64,000 nucleotides of DNA from Crocinitomicaceae bacterium (lineage in GTDB: Bacteria > Bacteroidota > Bacteroidia > Flavobacteriales_G > Salibacteraceae), in NCBI GenBank assembly GCA_002713215.1, contig PAVO01000017.1, positions 124,001-188,000 of the forward strand. The letters are read 5' to 3'. Under the pieces are notes generated by a model that had not been told where the DNA came from, made no database searches, and saw nothing but the letters and a program-made list of their open reading frames with translations. This document shows, piece by piece, positions 53,601-60,223 of this stretch (position 1 is its first letter; every line of letters starts with the position of its first letter). Made by a program: the position numbers and the translations under genes.

Positions 53601-54082
53601 CCGAACCCTAATCCTATGGATCCAGAGTTTCCTTTGTTATCCTTGCCATTGGTACCGGCGATTTCAGTTTCTCCAGAGATATGTACTCCCCAAGTTTCAT
53701 CTTTCTTAAAACTCATTTCCTGATCAATAGGATCTCCCTTAAAATCATCGGGTAATCCTCTTACAGTTCTTGAAATGGCTCCAGGACTAAGACTCCAACC
53801 TAAACCTACCCAAGAGGCTTCCTGTTCCATGGTGATTCCAGCCGAATAGTTTAAGTTTAATGGATACCCTTCTATATTTAAGACTGGAATGGAATATTTG
53901 AAATTACCTGTCGCCGGATCAACCATTTGATTTATATCTACGCTCCCAGTGCTATGAGTTTGCTGGTCTACACCGCTAGTTGCCAATAAATCTAGAGGAA
54001 AATTAATGGTTCCAATTAGTGTGAGAAAGCTCATCAAATGAGCAAATATTTTCTTGATAAGAGGTCTTCTCAAATTTTTCAT
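47681..54082 (-). CDS. Giant SpvB/YD-shell-like secreted protein
   Basis: This 2133-residue protein with an N-terminal signal/anchor (HLMSFLTLIGTINFPLDLLA) opens with a conserved block DPATGNFKYSIPVLNIEGYP then WVGLGWSLSPGAISR, the start of the beta-propeller/shell proteins that precede RHS genes in Bacteroidota (related in kind to SpvB/TcB). A middle of repeated glycosyl-hydrolase-like YD/shell strands follows, and near residues 1930-2060 a carbohydrate-binding-like sandwich (YLISFWLKEASEP). It ends with an RHS-like FATFYSYNEDGQMVTTRVE. It probably forms half of the toxin cage with the RHS protein. It overlaps the 54079 gene by ATGA. Confidence 0.8.
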   Translation of the reverse strand: MKNLRRPLIKKIFAHLMSFLTLIGTINFPLDLLATSGVDQQTHSTGSVDINQMVDPATGNFKYSIPVLNIEGYPLNLNYSAGITMEQEASWVGLGWSLSPGAISRTVRGLPDDFKGDPIDQEMSFKKDETWGVHISGETEIAGTNGKDNKGNSGSIGLGFGLSENSYLGKGVTFGVSFGMDINDNVSVGLNANNNSQTGINIIPSMSFSAKSKGNSESLGVNTKVGVGIPMNSREGLRGISVSKELNLDGRNPSTRDVYRGQTQYGLVGSTSFLPFGTQSFVPQSTYERVLFAKSVDLGVGGEVKWGTIKGSVKVTNLVQTIEKTSWDNPSYGYLYSEDADDKSILDFNREFSGQVTEEHPRMPFTSLMPDAFVASASGLNLNFRAHRSDVGQVYDPEMTEKSRKGDAGAHVAFGEIAKAGADYTDVKLVQQTGRWNDEGFEAFEFWKEDEIHSGANKHNVETYEFRAAGDQGRTNNEIIIASSGGDDLDQYLPIAPHVNTPTNEYYRTSGSRGTYSSKEEYLKESLRPRNFSITALTAKEASIIGLNKSIKNYTGHKFSASAGNTATLEVDKKIYGEYSPIDRTSGSIYKDHHLHEYSITNDAGVRYVYGNPIYSIKEKEVSFSVDAPSHDNHKTGLITYSSNNNSVSNTRGSSNSFNSKSVPAHATQILLSAVLSSDYVDVTGDGPTPDDKGGYTKFNYSKVNSNYAWRNPYGQNQAKFNPMSYYTESGKTGEDDDMASYIYGEKEIWYLHSIESKNYVAEFTLSTRDDGYGVIDENGGQNTSSSQALKKLDEINLYTRAEKIKAEALGTTATPIKTVHFEYDYSLCQNTPSNKNTTAGETGKLTLKKVYNTYGNSGVRSKLTPYIFSYADTDHDGTLGPDIDITPNIISPKKYISTNPDYNSAATDRWGMYKPEPEYWQTPLTKFTNVPSNMEFPYTTNKKIEADAIAACWNLSTIYTPSGSRIDIDYEMDSYKYVQDKKVMKMYPVKGFTKEISGPTPSAADNLLYVDREDYIDNYFYLWVDISEDEVDGSLSSNEALEYFKENYLGDISSNLLFKMFMDYRGGDLNNKDAYDYVTGYSDIERDKVGIVKSSGSSIYDLAYIKLDEVRIDDFFGRTIHPISKAGFEHAWANLNSKVSPGINPSGTTFSDVKVFEQMIDDFKSLLKGRNHILMKKGLANSVFAARSFVRLYSPSEKFGGGHRVKKLQVHDNWENMDSDGYNSSHGVQYFYQLKDGETTSGVNTYEPRFGGEDNPFKQPEKYAIKRVLANDHHLYMEKPFGEFMLPNPNVMYSRVLITALESPWIEDHSKGHSVNEYYTAKDYPITFDHISMITNLDKPSALERLFKTNSYLELKASQGFVIGLNDMHGKIKSTASYRGKEREKELISKTTYNYKNNLDNMFRTADNNGIISSNESEFSKDIDITLDTRYSYNLAKTMPYKVNFDLSMAGNFPLVLGLPFTMSTKDEKVFKSATISKVISTYGILESTTTNTPAVSNTITRWILDENTRSVIREKSINAFGDELIRNNLPAYYAYSGMSQSSLNEGITVVEDALPPAGVLNGEDIVEFSYRKYFHPGDEVLIYDLDVDSYIPYRYWVVEVRDEATSGPCSYNPYILMNRAGRMFKRADLGYTNLHKLKFKIVRSGRRNHLNPSIENSLVRSNTTNAAMASMFFASKSGINFLSEVLSASANEYSDIWRMKGVPENKSATCAFTYSNYCLNKKVTSEFNPYVNGILGNWRPTTSYVPYLTRNQNRKSTPTQSRIVLKDNGHFQIQPAWYKSPTTSAQIDITASNWLKGESVRNYTENGIPVESSNNLNIFSSAAVGFNSSVIEMKVQNAELINVMSEDFEDIVYLDESNGSPLRNLYTFSNLADPVFPSSNTITTQYDCNNNTFNFPLSTEVVITDNYSHTGKYSLQIKEGKSAEVIRQVGDLMGPTASPPFITDQCTTLTDPDVKYEIQKDNIIPLFSYKTGTKYLISFWLKEASEPVIGSDPVISYNNMKITLKEECTLASLPVNLYRKSNIIDGWQRFEYSVEIPSSYNINNNLKLTFENEQTSDKSYIDDIRIHPFNSQMVTSVFDPITLRLSAELDNSNFATFYSYNEDGQMVTTRVETINGIHTTVENRTSNIKNY

Positions 54083-56616
54083 AATTCTTTGTTAATTCGT
54101 AAGAAATAGTCTTCGTTTTTTTCGTTAGTCACTTTTAAGATATAGTATCCATTCTGGAGGGAAGAAAGATCCAGTATATATCGATTATCCCCGTTGTCCT
54201 TCATGTTGTAGTTTAAATTGAAGGAGGTTTGTTCTACATTGTGAATATCGTACAGGTTAAAGTTTAATTTCCCTTTATTGTATTCTCCGGTGTATTGAAA
54301 GAACAAATGATCGAAAAGTGTATTTCTAAAATCAGATTCCAATTCAGGAGTGACAACGTTGTACGAATTTGTGAAATGACATCCCATCGAAGTAACTAGA
54401 TTTCGCACTTCAGATCCAGGTTCGGTAAGTTTTAAATACAAGTAATTGGTACCATCTGGAATCGTTGTACTATAGTTGGTGTTTATTAATCCGGAACTAA
54501 CTGAGGAAGTAAACGTATTTAGAACGTTTGTGCCATTAGCAAGATTAGATGTTTCGTAGGCGTTTGAAAATTCATAGCTATTGTTAGAGTATTTTCTTTC
54601 TATTAAAAGGTTACCTGGTGGTATACAATGAAAACTAGAAAAATTGAACAAGCCGTATATGACATGATACCGTGAATTTGAATAACCTATATTGGTATTA
54701 GGTTTGTGACAGTTAAAGGCTGCACCCTGAGCAAATTTGAAATTAGGAATTAATCCTACTTTGCTTGTGCTCTCTGTTAAGCCGAATTCAATTTTATTAT
54801 TTTGGTCCGTAGAAGCAGGCCAACCATTGCAACAGAAAAAACTGCTTTTTTCAGCAGGATAATTTAAGGCTACCCAAACATCCTCCAAAGGCAGGCAGTA
54901 ATTTAAAGAAATAGCTGTTGTTACACTATTTGATGTGGTTAAGTCTAAATTTTGAGCATTTTTACCACCAGTCCAGTATAAGTCAGGATCCTTATAATTC
55001 CAAATTACTTTGTTACCAACTCGATAATAAAATGTTCTGGTTATGAAACCAGAGCTTGAAGTAGTGCCTATAACGGGAATATTGACAACCAGTTTATAAA
55101 TTCCGGCCCCGATTCCCAATAAGCTTGAGTTTCGCGTAATAAGGGTTTCGGAATTATCTTCAATTAAGTACCAATGAAAGCCCGATTCATCATTCAAATG
55201 AGCATATCCGTTAAAGTTTGCAATGTCTTTGAAAACAATACTTCCGTTATCAACAAGGCAACTGGAATGCTGAATATCAACTTGGGGAACATAAAGGTCA
55301 CCTCCTCCAATTTGAACAATATTGGAAATACCTGATGATCCAATGGTCAATCCTTCAACAAAATATTCGGAACTTTGAGATAAGGTTGTGGTGTGAAGTT
55401 GATTGTCATCCTCAAAAATCAATAGATCTTCATCGATAATTTGTATTGAGTATCTTGCATCTTGATTGTAACTTCCAATGTTTGGGTCAATACTTTGCCC
55501 TTCGTGAAAATGTATTGCGCCTTGATTATCAATATGGATGGCATAGGCAAATTCTAATAATGTGTCAACTGGGTCATCAATGGTATCTCTTAACCCAAGT
55601 AATATTTCAGAACCCGGGTCAACATTAAAGGAAAGTTCAAAATTTGACAGGTAATTGACTTTAGTTCCCAGTTTAAGAGTTGAAGGGCCCCAATTGGAAT
55701 TTGATCTTGTACTTGTTATTGAATTAGTTAAGGTGTCAAAATCAATGGAATCAGAAGTACTTAGGTTTAACTTATCTGACAACGAGAATTCTTTTATTGT
55801 TTCGCGTTGATTAGCATCTGTAATGGTTACGGTATAGTTACCGGATTTTAAAAACAGTAATGAATCTGTTGGTTTCTTTATTACGATTGTGTCTAAAGCG
55901 TAATTTGAGGTATCTATAATAATTGTGTCAACCAGTATGGAATCTATGTAGTTAAACTCATCCCATTTATATGTGTAGGGTGGAAATTCAGAATCTACAT
56001 CAAATATGATACTCCCCGTGCGTACTGCATATTCAGGTAATACCAAATCAACCGAACTTAAATAGGGTCGTCCAAACGTATATTCAGTGCTAGTTAATTC
56101 AAATCCGTATGTGTAAATTGCAGTTGCAGCATATAAATCATTGGTAATATTATTACTGGTAGTATGTATGCTTGAATTATTTTTAAGATAATCAATGTTG
56201 GAAGCTGTAACTGAGATTGAAAAAACATCTCCAATGCTATAAGATTGACTTATTCCTTGACTTGATCCATTTTCATAAATGTTTAAAGTTCCTCCATCAA
56301 AGTATAGAGCAAATTCAAAAGTCATTGGATCTCCATCTGGATTTTTTGAGCTTGATAATCCGACAGAATAAACGGAATTAACATTAGTAATTATAATATC
56401 GATCTGACCATCCTCACCTTGCTCAAGAATACTGTATGAGGTCGCTCCTGAATTGTTCCAACCGTCGGTTGCGGTTTTTACGAAATTCTTACTCTCATTT
56501 TGAATATCGCCACCTGTTTTAGTTTGCCATCTTACCGAATACATTTGGCCTTGTACATTTGATACCAGGAAGCCAAAAAATAGAATGACGAATTGGAATT
56601 GTATGATTTTTTTCAT
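54079..56616 (-). CDS. SprB-like secreted protein with T9SS-type C-terminus, first gene of the toxin operon
   Basis: The product has 845 residues with a signal peptide (VILFFGFLVSNVQGQ). It contains at least one SprB-type repeat (YTYKWDEFNYIDS, SGNYTVTITDANQRE, near residues 205-280), lectin/laminin-G-like strands around it, and a short C-terminal domain (FNLYDIHNVEQTSFNLNY, LQNGYYILKVTNEKNEDYFL) of the T9SS type. It should be exposed on the cell surface or released. As first gene of the 19-kb run it may bind target cells or dock the giant proteins; this is inference. The 20-bp dyad motif lies 46 bases upstream of its start. Confidence 0.75.
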   Translation of the reverse strand: MKKIIQFQFVILFFGFLVSNVQGQMYSVRWQTKTGGDIQNESKNFVKTATDGWNNSGATSYSILEQGEDGQIDIIITNVNSVYSVGLSSSKNPDGDPMTFEFALYFDGGTLNIYENGSSQGISQSYSIGDVFSISVTASNIDYLKNNSSIHTTSNNITNDLYAATAIYTYGFELTSTEYTFGRPYLSSVDLVLPEYAVRTGSIIFDVDSEFPPYTYKWDEFNYIDSILVDTIIIDTSNYALDTIVIKKPTDSLLFLKSGNYTVTITDANQRETIKEFSLSDKLNLSTSDSIDFDTLTNSITSTRSNSNWGPSTLKLGTKVNYLSNFELSFNVDPGSEILLGLRDTIDDPVDTLLEFAYAIHIDNQGAIHFHEGQSIDPNIGSYNQDARYSIQIIDEDLLIFEDDNQLHTTTLSQSSEYFVEGLTIGSSGISNIVQIGGGDLYVPQVDIQHSSCLVDNGSIVFKDIANFNGYAHLNDESGFHWYLIEDNSETLITRNSSLLGIGAGIYKLVVNIPVIGTTSSSGFITRTFYYRVGNKVIWNYKDPDLYWTGGKNAQNLDLTTSNSVTTAISLNYCLPLEDVWVALNYPAEKSSFFCCNGWPASTDQNNKIEFGLTESTSKVGLIPNFKFAQGAAFNCHKPNTNIGYSNSRYHVIYGLFNFSSFHCIPPGNLLIERKYSNNSYEFSNAYETSNLANGTNVLNTFTSSVSSGLINTNYSTTIPDGTNYLYLKLTEPGSEVRNLVTSMGCHFTNSYNVVTPELESDFRNTLFDHLFFQYTGEYNKGKLNFNLYDIHNVEQTSFNLNYNMKDNGDNRYILDLSSLQNGYYILKVTNEKNEDYFLRINKEL

Positions 56617-56661
56617 TTCTAGAATATTTCATCGTCAAATTTTAAAGGTTATTTCCTGGTT

Positions 56662-56681
56662 TTTCTAAGTGTACACACGTA
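56662..56681 (-). repeat. 20-bp inverted-copy motif, copy 2
   Basis: Read on the minus strand: TACGTGTGTACACTTAGAAA, one base different from copy 1 at 36286-36305. It sits 46 bases before the ATG of the 845-residue gene, a fitting place for an operator or activator site of the operon. The rest of the 287-base spacer to 56904 shows no gene. Confidence 0.7.
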
Positions 56682-56903
56682 TCTTTTGGAATTTTGAAGA
56701 AAAACTTATTTAACCTTGGTACTACTGTGATGCAGGCTGGTTAAAGCTGAAATTGGATAATAATTTGTTGGTTTAATGGGGATTTTTGAACCTCGAATTC
56801 GGCATATTTTAGGTGAGGTGTCTAAAAAAGTGATTTTATGTTAAACCCAATTTAATTACTGGTCAATTTACCAGACAATCAAAGTATAATTGAATGATAT
56901 TCT

Positions 56904-57371
56904 TCAATCCAACAATCCTATCATATGATGAGTCCCTACTTCAAACCCCATTCTTTCCCAAAACTTGATACCCTGCGGGTTTTTTGAAGACACCTGTAGT
57001 TCCATTACGTCACAACCTTGTTCCCTGAAGTAAGCTTTAGCTTGTTGTACCAGTGCTTCTCCAATTCCTCTGGATCGATGGTTTTTACTTACGACGGTTT
57101 CAGCTATATAACCCTTTTTTTTAAAGGGGACCAGGGGAGGGAGATCCTCAGTTTTAAGCATAATCATTCCCGAAATCTCGCTATCTGATTCATTAACAAA
57201 GGCCAATTCGGAATCACTCTTAAGCCTTTTCTCCAGCATGGGAGGAACCAATTCCCGGTAGTTTTCCACCAATACAAAAAAGGGGTTATCGCCCTCATGG
57301 TATTTCATGATTTCACCCCATAGTTCTGTCATTTGGGGAATGTCTTTAAGAGAGGCTTGGCGAATTCTCAT
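56904..57371 (-). CDS. GNAT-family N-acetyltransferase
   Basis: The product has 155 residues. The acetyl-CoA loop is seen in VVSKNHRSRGIGEALVQQA (R-x-R-G-I-G) and the C-terminal beta bulge in NPQGIKFWERMGF. It transfers an acetyl group to an amine; the acceptor is unknown. It is the last of a three-gene operon; its ATG overlaps the stop of the DUF1801 gene (ATGA). Confidence 0.85.
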   Translation of the reverse strand: MRIRQASLKDIPQMTELWGEIMKYHEGDNPFFVLVENYRELVPPMLEKRLKSDSELAFVNESDSEISGMIMLKTEDLPPLVPFKKKGYIAETVVSKNHRSRGIGEALVQQAKAYFREQGCDVMELQVSSKNPQGIKFWERMGFEVGTHHMIGLLD

Positions 57372-57964
57372 TTTTTGTACTTATCGTAAACGCCCTTACC
57401 TTCCAGGATCATTGGAATGCACTTTTCCAGTCTTCTCAATCTGGTTTCTTCCTTTTTGGCTTCACCGATGTATTCCAAGTACTCTCGTTGGCAACTTTTG
57501 CTTAACTGCTCAAAACTGGACTTTAAATCCTTGTCCAACTTAAATGCAGCACTAAGTTCTGCCGGAATGGCCACTTCTTTTTTGGGTGACGGTTTTATTT
57601 CTCTTCCTGCTTTCTGATTGGCAATGGCTTCAGCTACGTAGTTTTTGATTAATTCTTTGTCAACTGCATCAATGGATGGAAATCTCCATTGCCTCAAGGC
57701 TTTAGTTTTACCTTCCTGAGCATTAACCAATACATTAGCTTTATCTTCAAGTAACGCACCCTGATGAAACCATAGGGCTGCATAATTTTTGAAAGCGGCA
57801 ACTCCAATGCATATTTTACCAGATAGGATATATGCAGGTACACCCCATTTAATGGTTTCTTCCAATTCATTGAAACTACATAATACCTCTCTAAGCAGGT
57901 TTAAGGTTTCACTCCATTCATTTGATCTTGAATAGAATTCGTCTGCGTTTTTTGCTCCTTTCAT
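57368..57964 (-). CDS. DUF1801/YdeI-type protein
   Basis: From the ATG at 57964 (MKGAKNADEFYS), which overlaps the preceding stop as ATGA, the protein has 198 residues. Residues 10-115 are the DUF1801 fold (EETIKWGVPAYILSGKICIGVAAFKNYAALWFHQGA, read in parts), and the end holds the YdeI/OmpD-associated helical region (AELSAAFKLDKDL, YLEYIGEAKKEETRLRRLEKC). The function is unknown; a ligand-binding or stress role is often suggested for such proteins. Confidence 0.85.
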   Translation of the reverse strand: MKGAKNADEFYSRSNEWSETLNLLREVLCSFNELEETIKWGVPAYILSGKICIGVAAFKNYAALWFHQGALLEDKANVLVNAQEGKTKALRQWRFPSIDAVDKELIKNYVAEAIANQKAGREIKPSPKKEVAIPAELSAAFKLDKDLKSSFEQLSKSCQREYLEYIGEAKKEETRLRRLEKCIPMILEGKGVYDKYKK

Positions 57965-58407
57965 TCTGATTCGTTTTCTAAAAAAATTTTCATATTGTTT
58001 AACCACTTTTGAACCTGCTTCTTAAACATACCTGGGAAAAGCGTTGCCATTAGTTTGGGCATGAATCCTACAAATTTGGTGTATTCTACTTCTGCTTTGT
58101 ACAAAGTCTCCGTAGGTGAAATTTCGATGAAAGTACTCAACATGGTGTTGGTCATGTGTTTGTGAACATACTCACCGCTAAAGCTGTCAGGTAGCTTATT
58201 GGAAAGAATGGTTTCTGTTAGCTCCATTTCCCCCTTTCCAAATTTGAAGTAAATATTAGCTGTTGAACCTGCCTGTTCTGGTTCTCCGCTCAAGGGTTCT
58301 TTACGTAAAAACCCTTCCTGCCATTTATCCAGATTTTCAGGGTTTTTGAACGCGTTAGCAACTTCTGACCTTGGTCTGCTAATGGTAATTTCACAGGTAA
58401 ATTTCAT
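57961..58407 (-). CDS. SRPBCC (START-like) ligand-binding family protein
   Basis: From the ATG at 58407 (MKFTCEITISRPRSEVANAF) this is a 148-residue SRPBCC/AHSA1-like fold: the opening strand-helix, KWQEGFLRKEPLSGEPEQAGS, MELTETILSNKLP and a long C-terminal helix (MFKKQVQKWLNNMKIFLE). The upstream extension to 58464 would not fit. Members bind small hydrophobic ligands. First gene of the SRPBCC-DUF1801-GNAT operon. Confidence 0.82.
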   Translation of the reverse strand: MKFTCEITISRPRSEVANAFKNPENLDKWQEGFLRKEPLSGEPEQAGSTANIYFKFGKGEMELTETILSNKLPDSFSGEYVHKHMTNTMLSTFIEISPTETLYKAEVEYTKFVGFMPKLMATLFPGMFKKQVQKWLNNMKIFLENESE

Positions 58408-58441
58408 ATCCGAAAAATATAAAATATCACCGGTTATGCAT

Positions 58442-58478
58442 AAAAAAAAGTCGGTGCTGCGCACTGCACCGACTTTTA
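58442..58478 (-). terminator. Strong Rho-independent terminator after the Kazal lipoprotein gene
   Basis: AAAAGTCGGTGC and GCACCGACTTTT pair perfectly (12 bp) around TGCGCACT; on the minus strand eight T residues follow. It ends transcription from 58505-59293 and separates it from the SRPBCC operon. Confidence 0.92.
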
Positions 58479-58504
58479 AAATAGGAAAGTATGAATTAAC
58501 CTAT

Positions 58505-59293
58505 CTATCGAAGATCTGGTTTTTTGCAATCCTTTACCTTAATGCAGTATTCAATGGTACTGTGTAAGGTGGTAGCTCCCTTCTTATGTTTACATCGTTG
58601 GTTATAACAACCTCCGGACAGGATTCCATTTCCCCCATTGCCACCTGTTTTAAGGGTGCAAATGGGGTTCAAATGATATTGGGTGATATAAATTTCTAAA
58701 ATGTATTTGCCGGATTGAGATGGGCAAACCGTAGTAAACATACAATCTGTACAACTCAACGATCCGTTAGTCGATTTCCATTTATAGGAATAGGTGGGAC
58801 TTGGATAGACCATCATAGTTACCATTTTTGGAGCCTTAAGAACTACACAACTGTCCTTGCAAACTTCCATTTTTATACAATCCTTCGGCTTAGTGTTATC
58901 GCACTTTCCTTTAGACCATTTAAGAACTCCATTTCTTTTTGCCTGGCACTCATTGCTGTAGGTGATACCATTACAACCACAAACAAAGTCAATGTTTTCA
59001 GGGCACAATAAGGTTAAATCGATTTTTGATGAATCGATACACCCGTCTCCACCGGTTTGAGTAGTCTTACAAGGTCCGGAAGTCCAGGTTTTAACTCCTC
59101 CATAGTTTTCCGCGAAACACGCATTGTCGTAGGTTTTATTATCACATCCGCAAACGGGATCGTAAATTTCCAGGCAACCTATTTTAGTATTTATCTTGTT
59201 TTTATCAATACATGGATTGTGTGGATCTTCTTTTCGGCAACCAAATAATACTGCTATAACACAGAGTGATGTAAGAAATGCTATTTTCTTCAT
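58505..59293 (-). CDS. Lipoprotein with two Kazal-type domains
   Basis: A lipobox ends at Cys19 (LFGC). Two Kazal-like domains follow: YDPVCGCDNKTYDNACFAEN with TWTSGPC, and IDFVCGCNGITYSNECQAK with KWSKGKC. Kazal domains block serine proteases by a loop between the Cys residues; the protein may protect surface proteins from proteases, including those of prey or host. The rest (residues 120-262) has ten or more further Cys in unknown patterns (MEVCKDSC, CTDCMFTTVC, CYNQRCKHKK). Closed by a strong terminator. Confidence 0.85.
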   Translation of the reverse strand: MKKIAFLTSLCVIAVLFGCRKEDPHNPCIDKNKINTKIGCLEIYDPVCGCDNKTYDNACFAENYGGVKTWTSGPCKTTQTGGDGCIDSSKIDLTLLCPENIDFVCGCNGITYSNECQAKRNGVLKWSKGKCDNTKPKDCIKMEVCKDSCVVLKAPKMVTMMVYPSPTYSYKWKSTNGSLSCTDCMFTTVCPSQSGKYILEIYITQYHLNPICTLKTGGNGGNGILSGGCYNQRCKHKKGATTLHSTIEYCIKVKDCKKPDLR

Positions 59294-59304
59294 AATCTTT
59301 TTGT

Positions 59305-60114
59305 TTAGTGTTTGTAAATTAATTGTTTAGTGATTTGATTCTTGATGTCGGTTGATTGTAAAACGTAGATTCCACTTGGGAGGTAGCTTACGTTAAGCAC
59401 AGGATCTTCCGTGTCGAATTCAGTATCCAACAGGGTTGTCCCATTGAGGTTGATTAGTTGTATCCGTGTAAGATTGGAGCCATTATTAAAGTAAATAGCA
59501 TCCTTACAAGGATTGGGATAAACGATCAGTGCCTTGTCTATTTGGTGGGCGATACCAGTAGTCGAATTTGCGTCGTAAGTGAGTTTCCCGGCATTGGGCA
59601 GGTTGTCATAGAGGTAGCCATCAAAAGAACCGGAGCCTGCCACCACATCAAATTTTGCATCTTGATCCAAATCACTTAACCGAATTCTGATTACTACCGA
59701 AAAGCTATCTGGCCTCAACAGAACAATATTTTGATTCGTTTTCTTACCGGATGTATCGTATAAAACGGCATGAGTAGGAGGGAAGTACTTGTTGTTTAAA
59801 AGATCCAGTTTTAGATCGTATTTCAAGTCGTTGTTGTTGGCTTTGTTCACCAACCCCCAACTCTTGCCGTCTGTATTAACTTGGTTGGTATCAAAAATTA
59901 AGGCTAAGCCCCAGTCTCCAGCAATGCTATCGTGTGCATCAACTAAGATCCAAATAGAGTCTGCAGTTTGGTCAATCGCCATGCTTACGGATTTAATGTC
60001 AACTCCTGCAGACCCTATATTATCTCCCTTTGGATCATTTCCTAACTCCTTGTATTTTTGAGCATACCCCAATATTGAAATGGACAGCAGTATAATCGTA
60101 ATTTTTGTTTTCAT
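59305..60114 (-). CDS. Secreted T9SS type A protein
   Basis: The product has 269 residues with a signal peptide (LLSISILGYAQ). The N-terminal 180 residues form a beta-sandwich (SVSMAIDQTADSIWILVDAH, WGLALIFDTNQVN) similar to surface-bound binding domains; I cannot name the ligand. The C-terminus has ALIVYPNPCKDAIYF and ends ITKQLIYKH, a T9SS sorting domain. It lies 11 bases upstream of the Kazal lipoprotein on the same strand, so the two are probably cotranscribed. Confidence 0.8.
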   Translation of the reverse strand: MKTKITIILLSISILGYAQKYKELGNDPKGDNIGSAGVDIKSVSMAIDQTADSIWILVDAHDSIAGDWGLALIFDTNQVNTDGKSWGLVNKANNNDLKYDLKLDLLNNKYFPPTHAVLYDTSGKKTNQNIVLLRPDSFSVVIRIRLSDLDQDAKFDVVAGSGSFDGYLYDNLPNAGKLTYDANSTTGIAHQIDKALIVYPNPCKDAIYFNNGSNLTRIQLINLNGTTLLDTEFDTEDPVLNVSYLPSGIYVLQSTDIKNQITKQLIYKH

Positions 60115-60223
60115 AAATTATTGTTTACTCTATAGACACAGGGCTTCGTGCAAATGATGCATGACGAATTAAATAATGTATAAGTGGTAAATGGCAGGTT
60201 TAAATGATGGTTAGTTCAGATGA

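Noticed and set aside
36286-56681. Inverted 20-mers as ends of a transposon
   Set aside because: No transposase or integrase lies inside and no target-site duplication is visible next to the copies; the dyad structure fits a regulator site better. Kept as a finding, not as a mobile element call.
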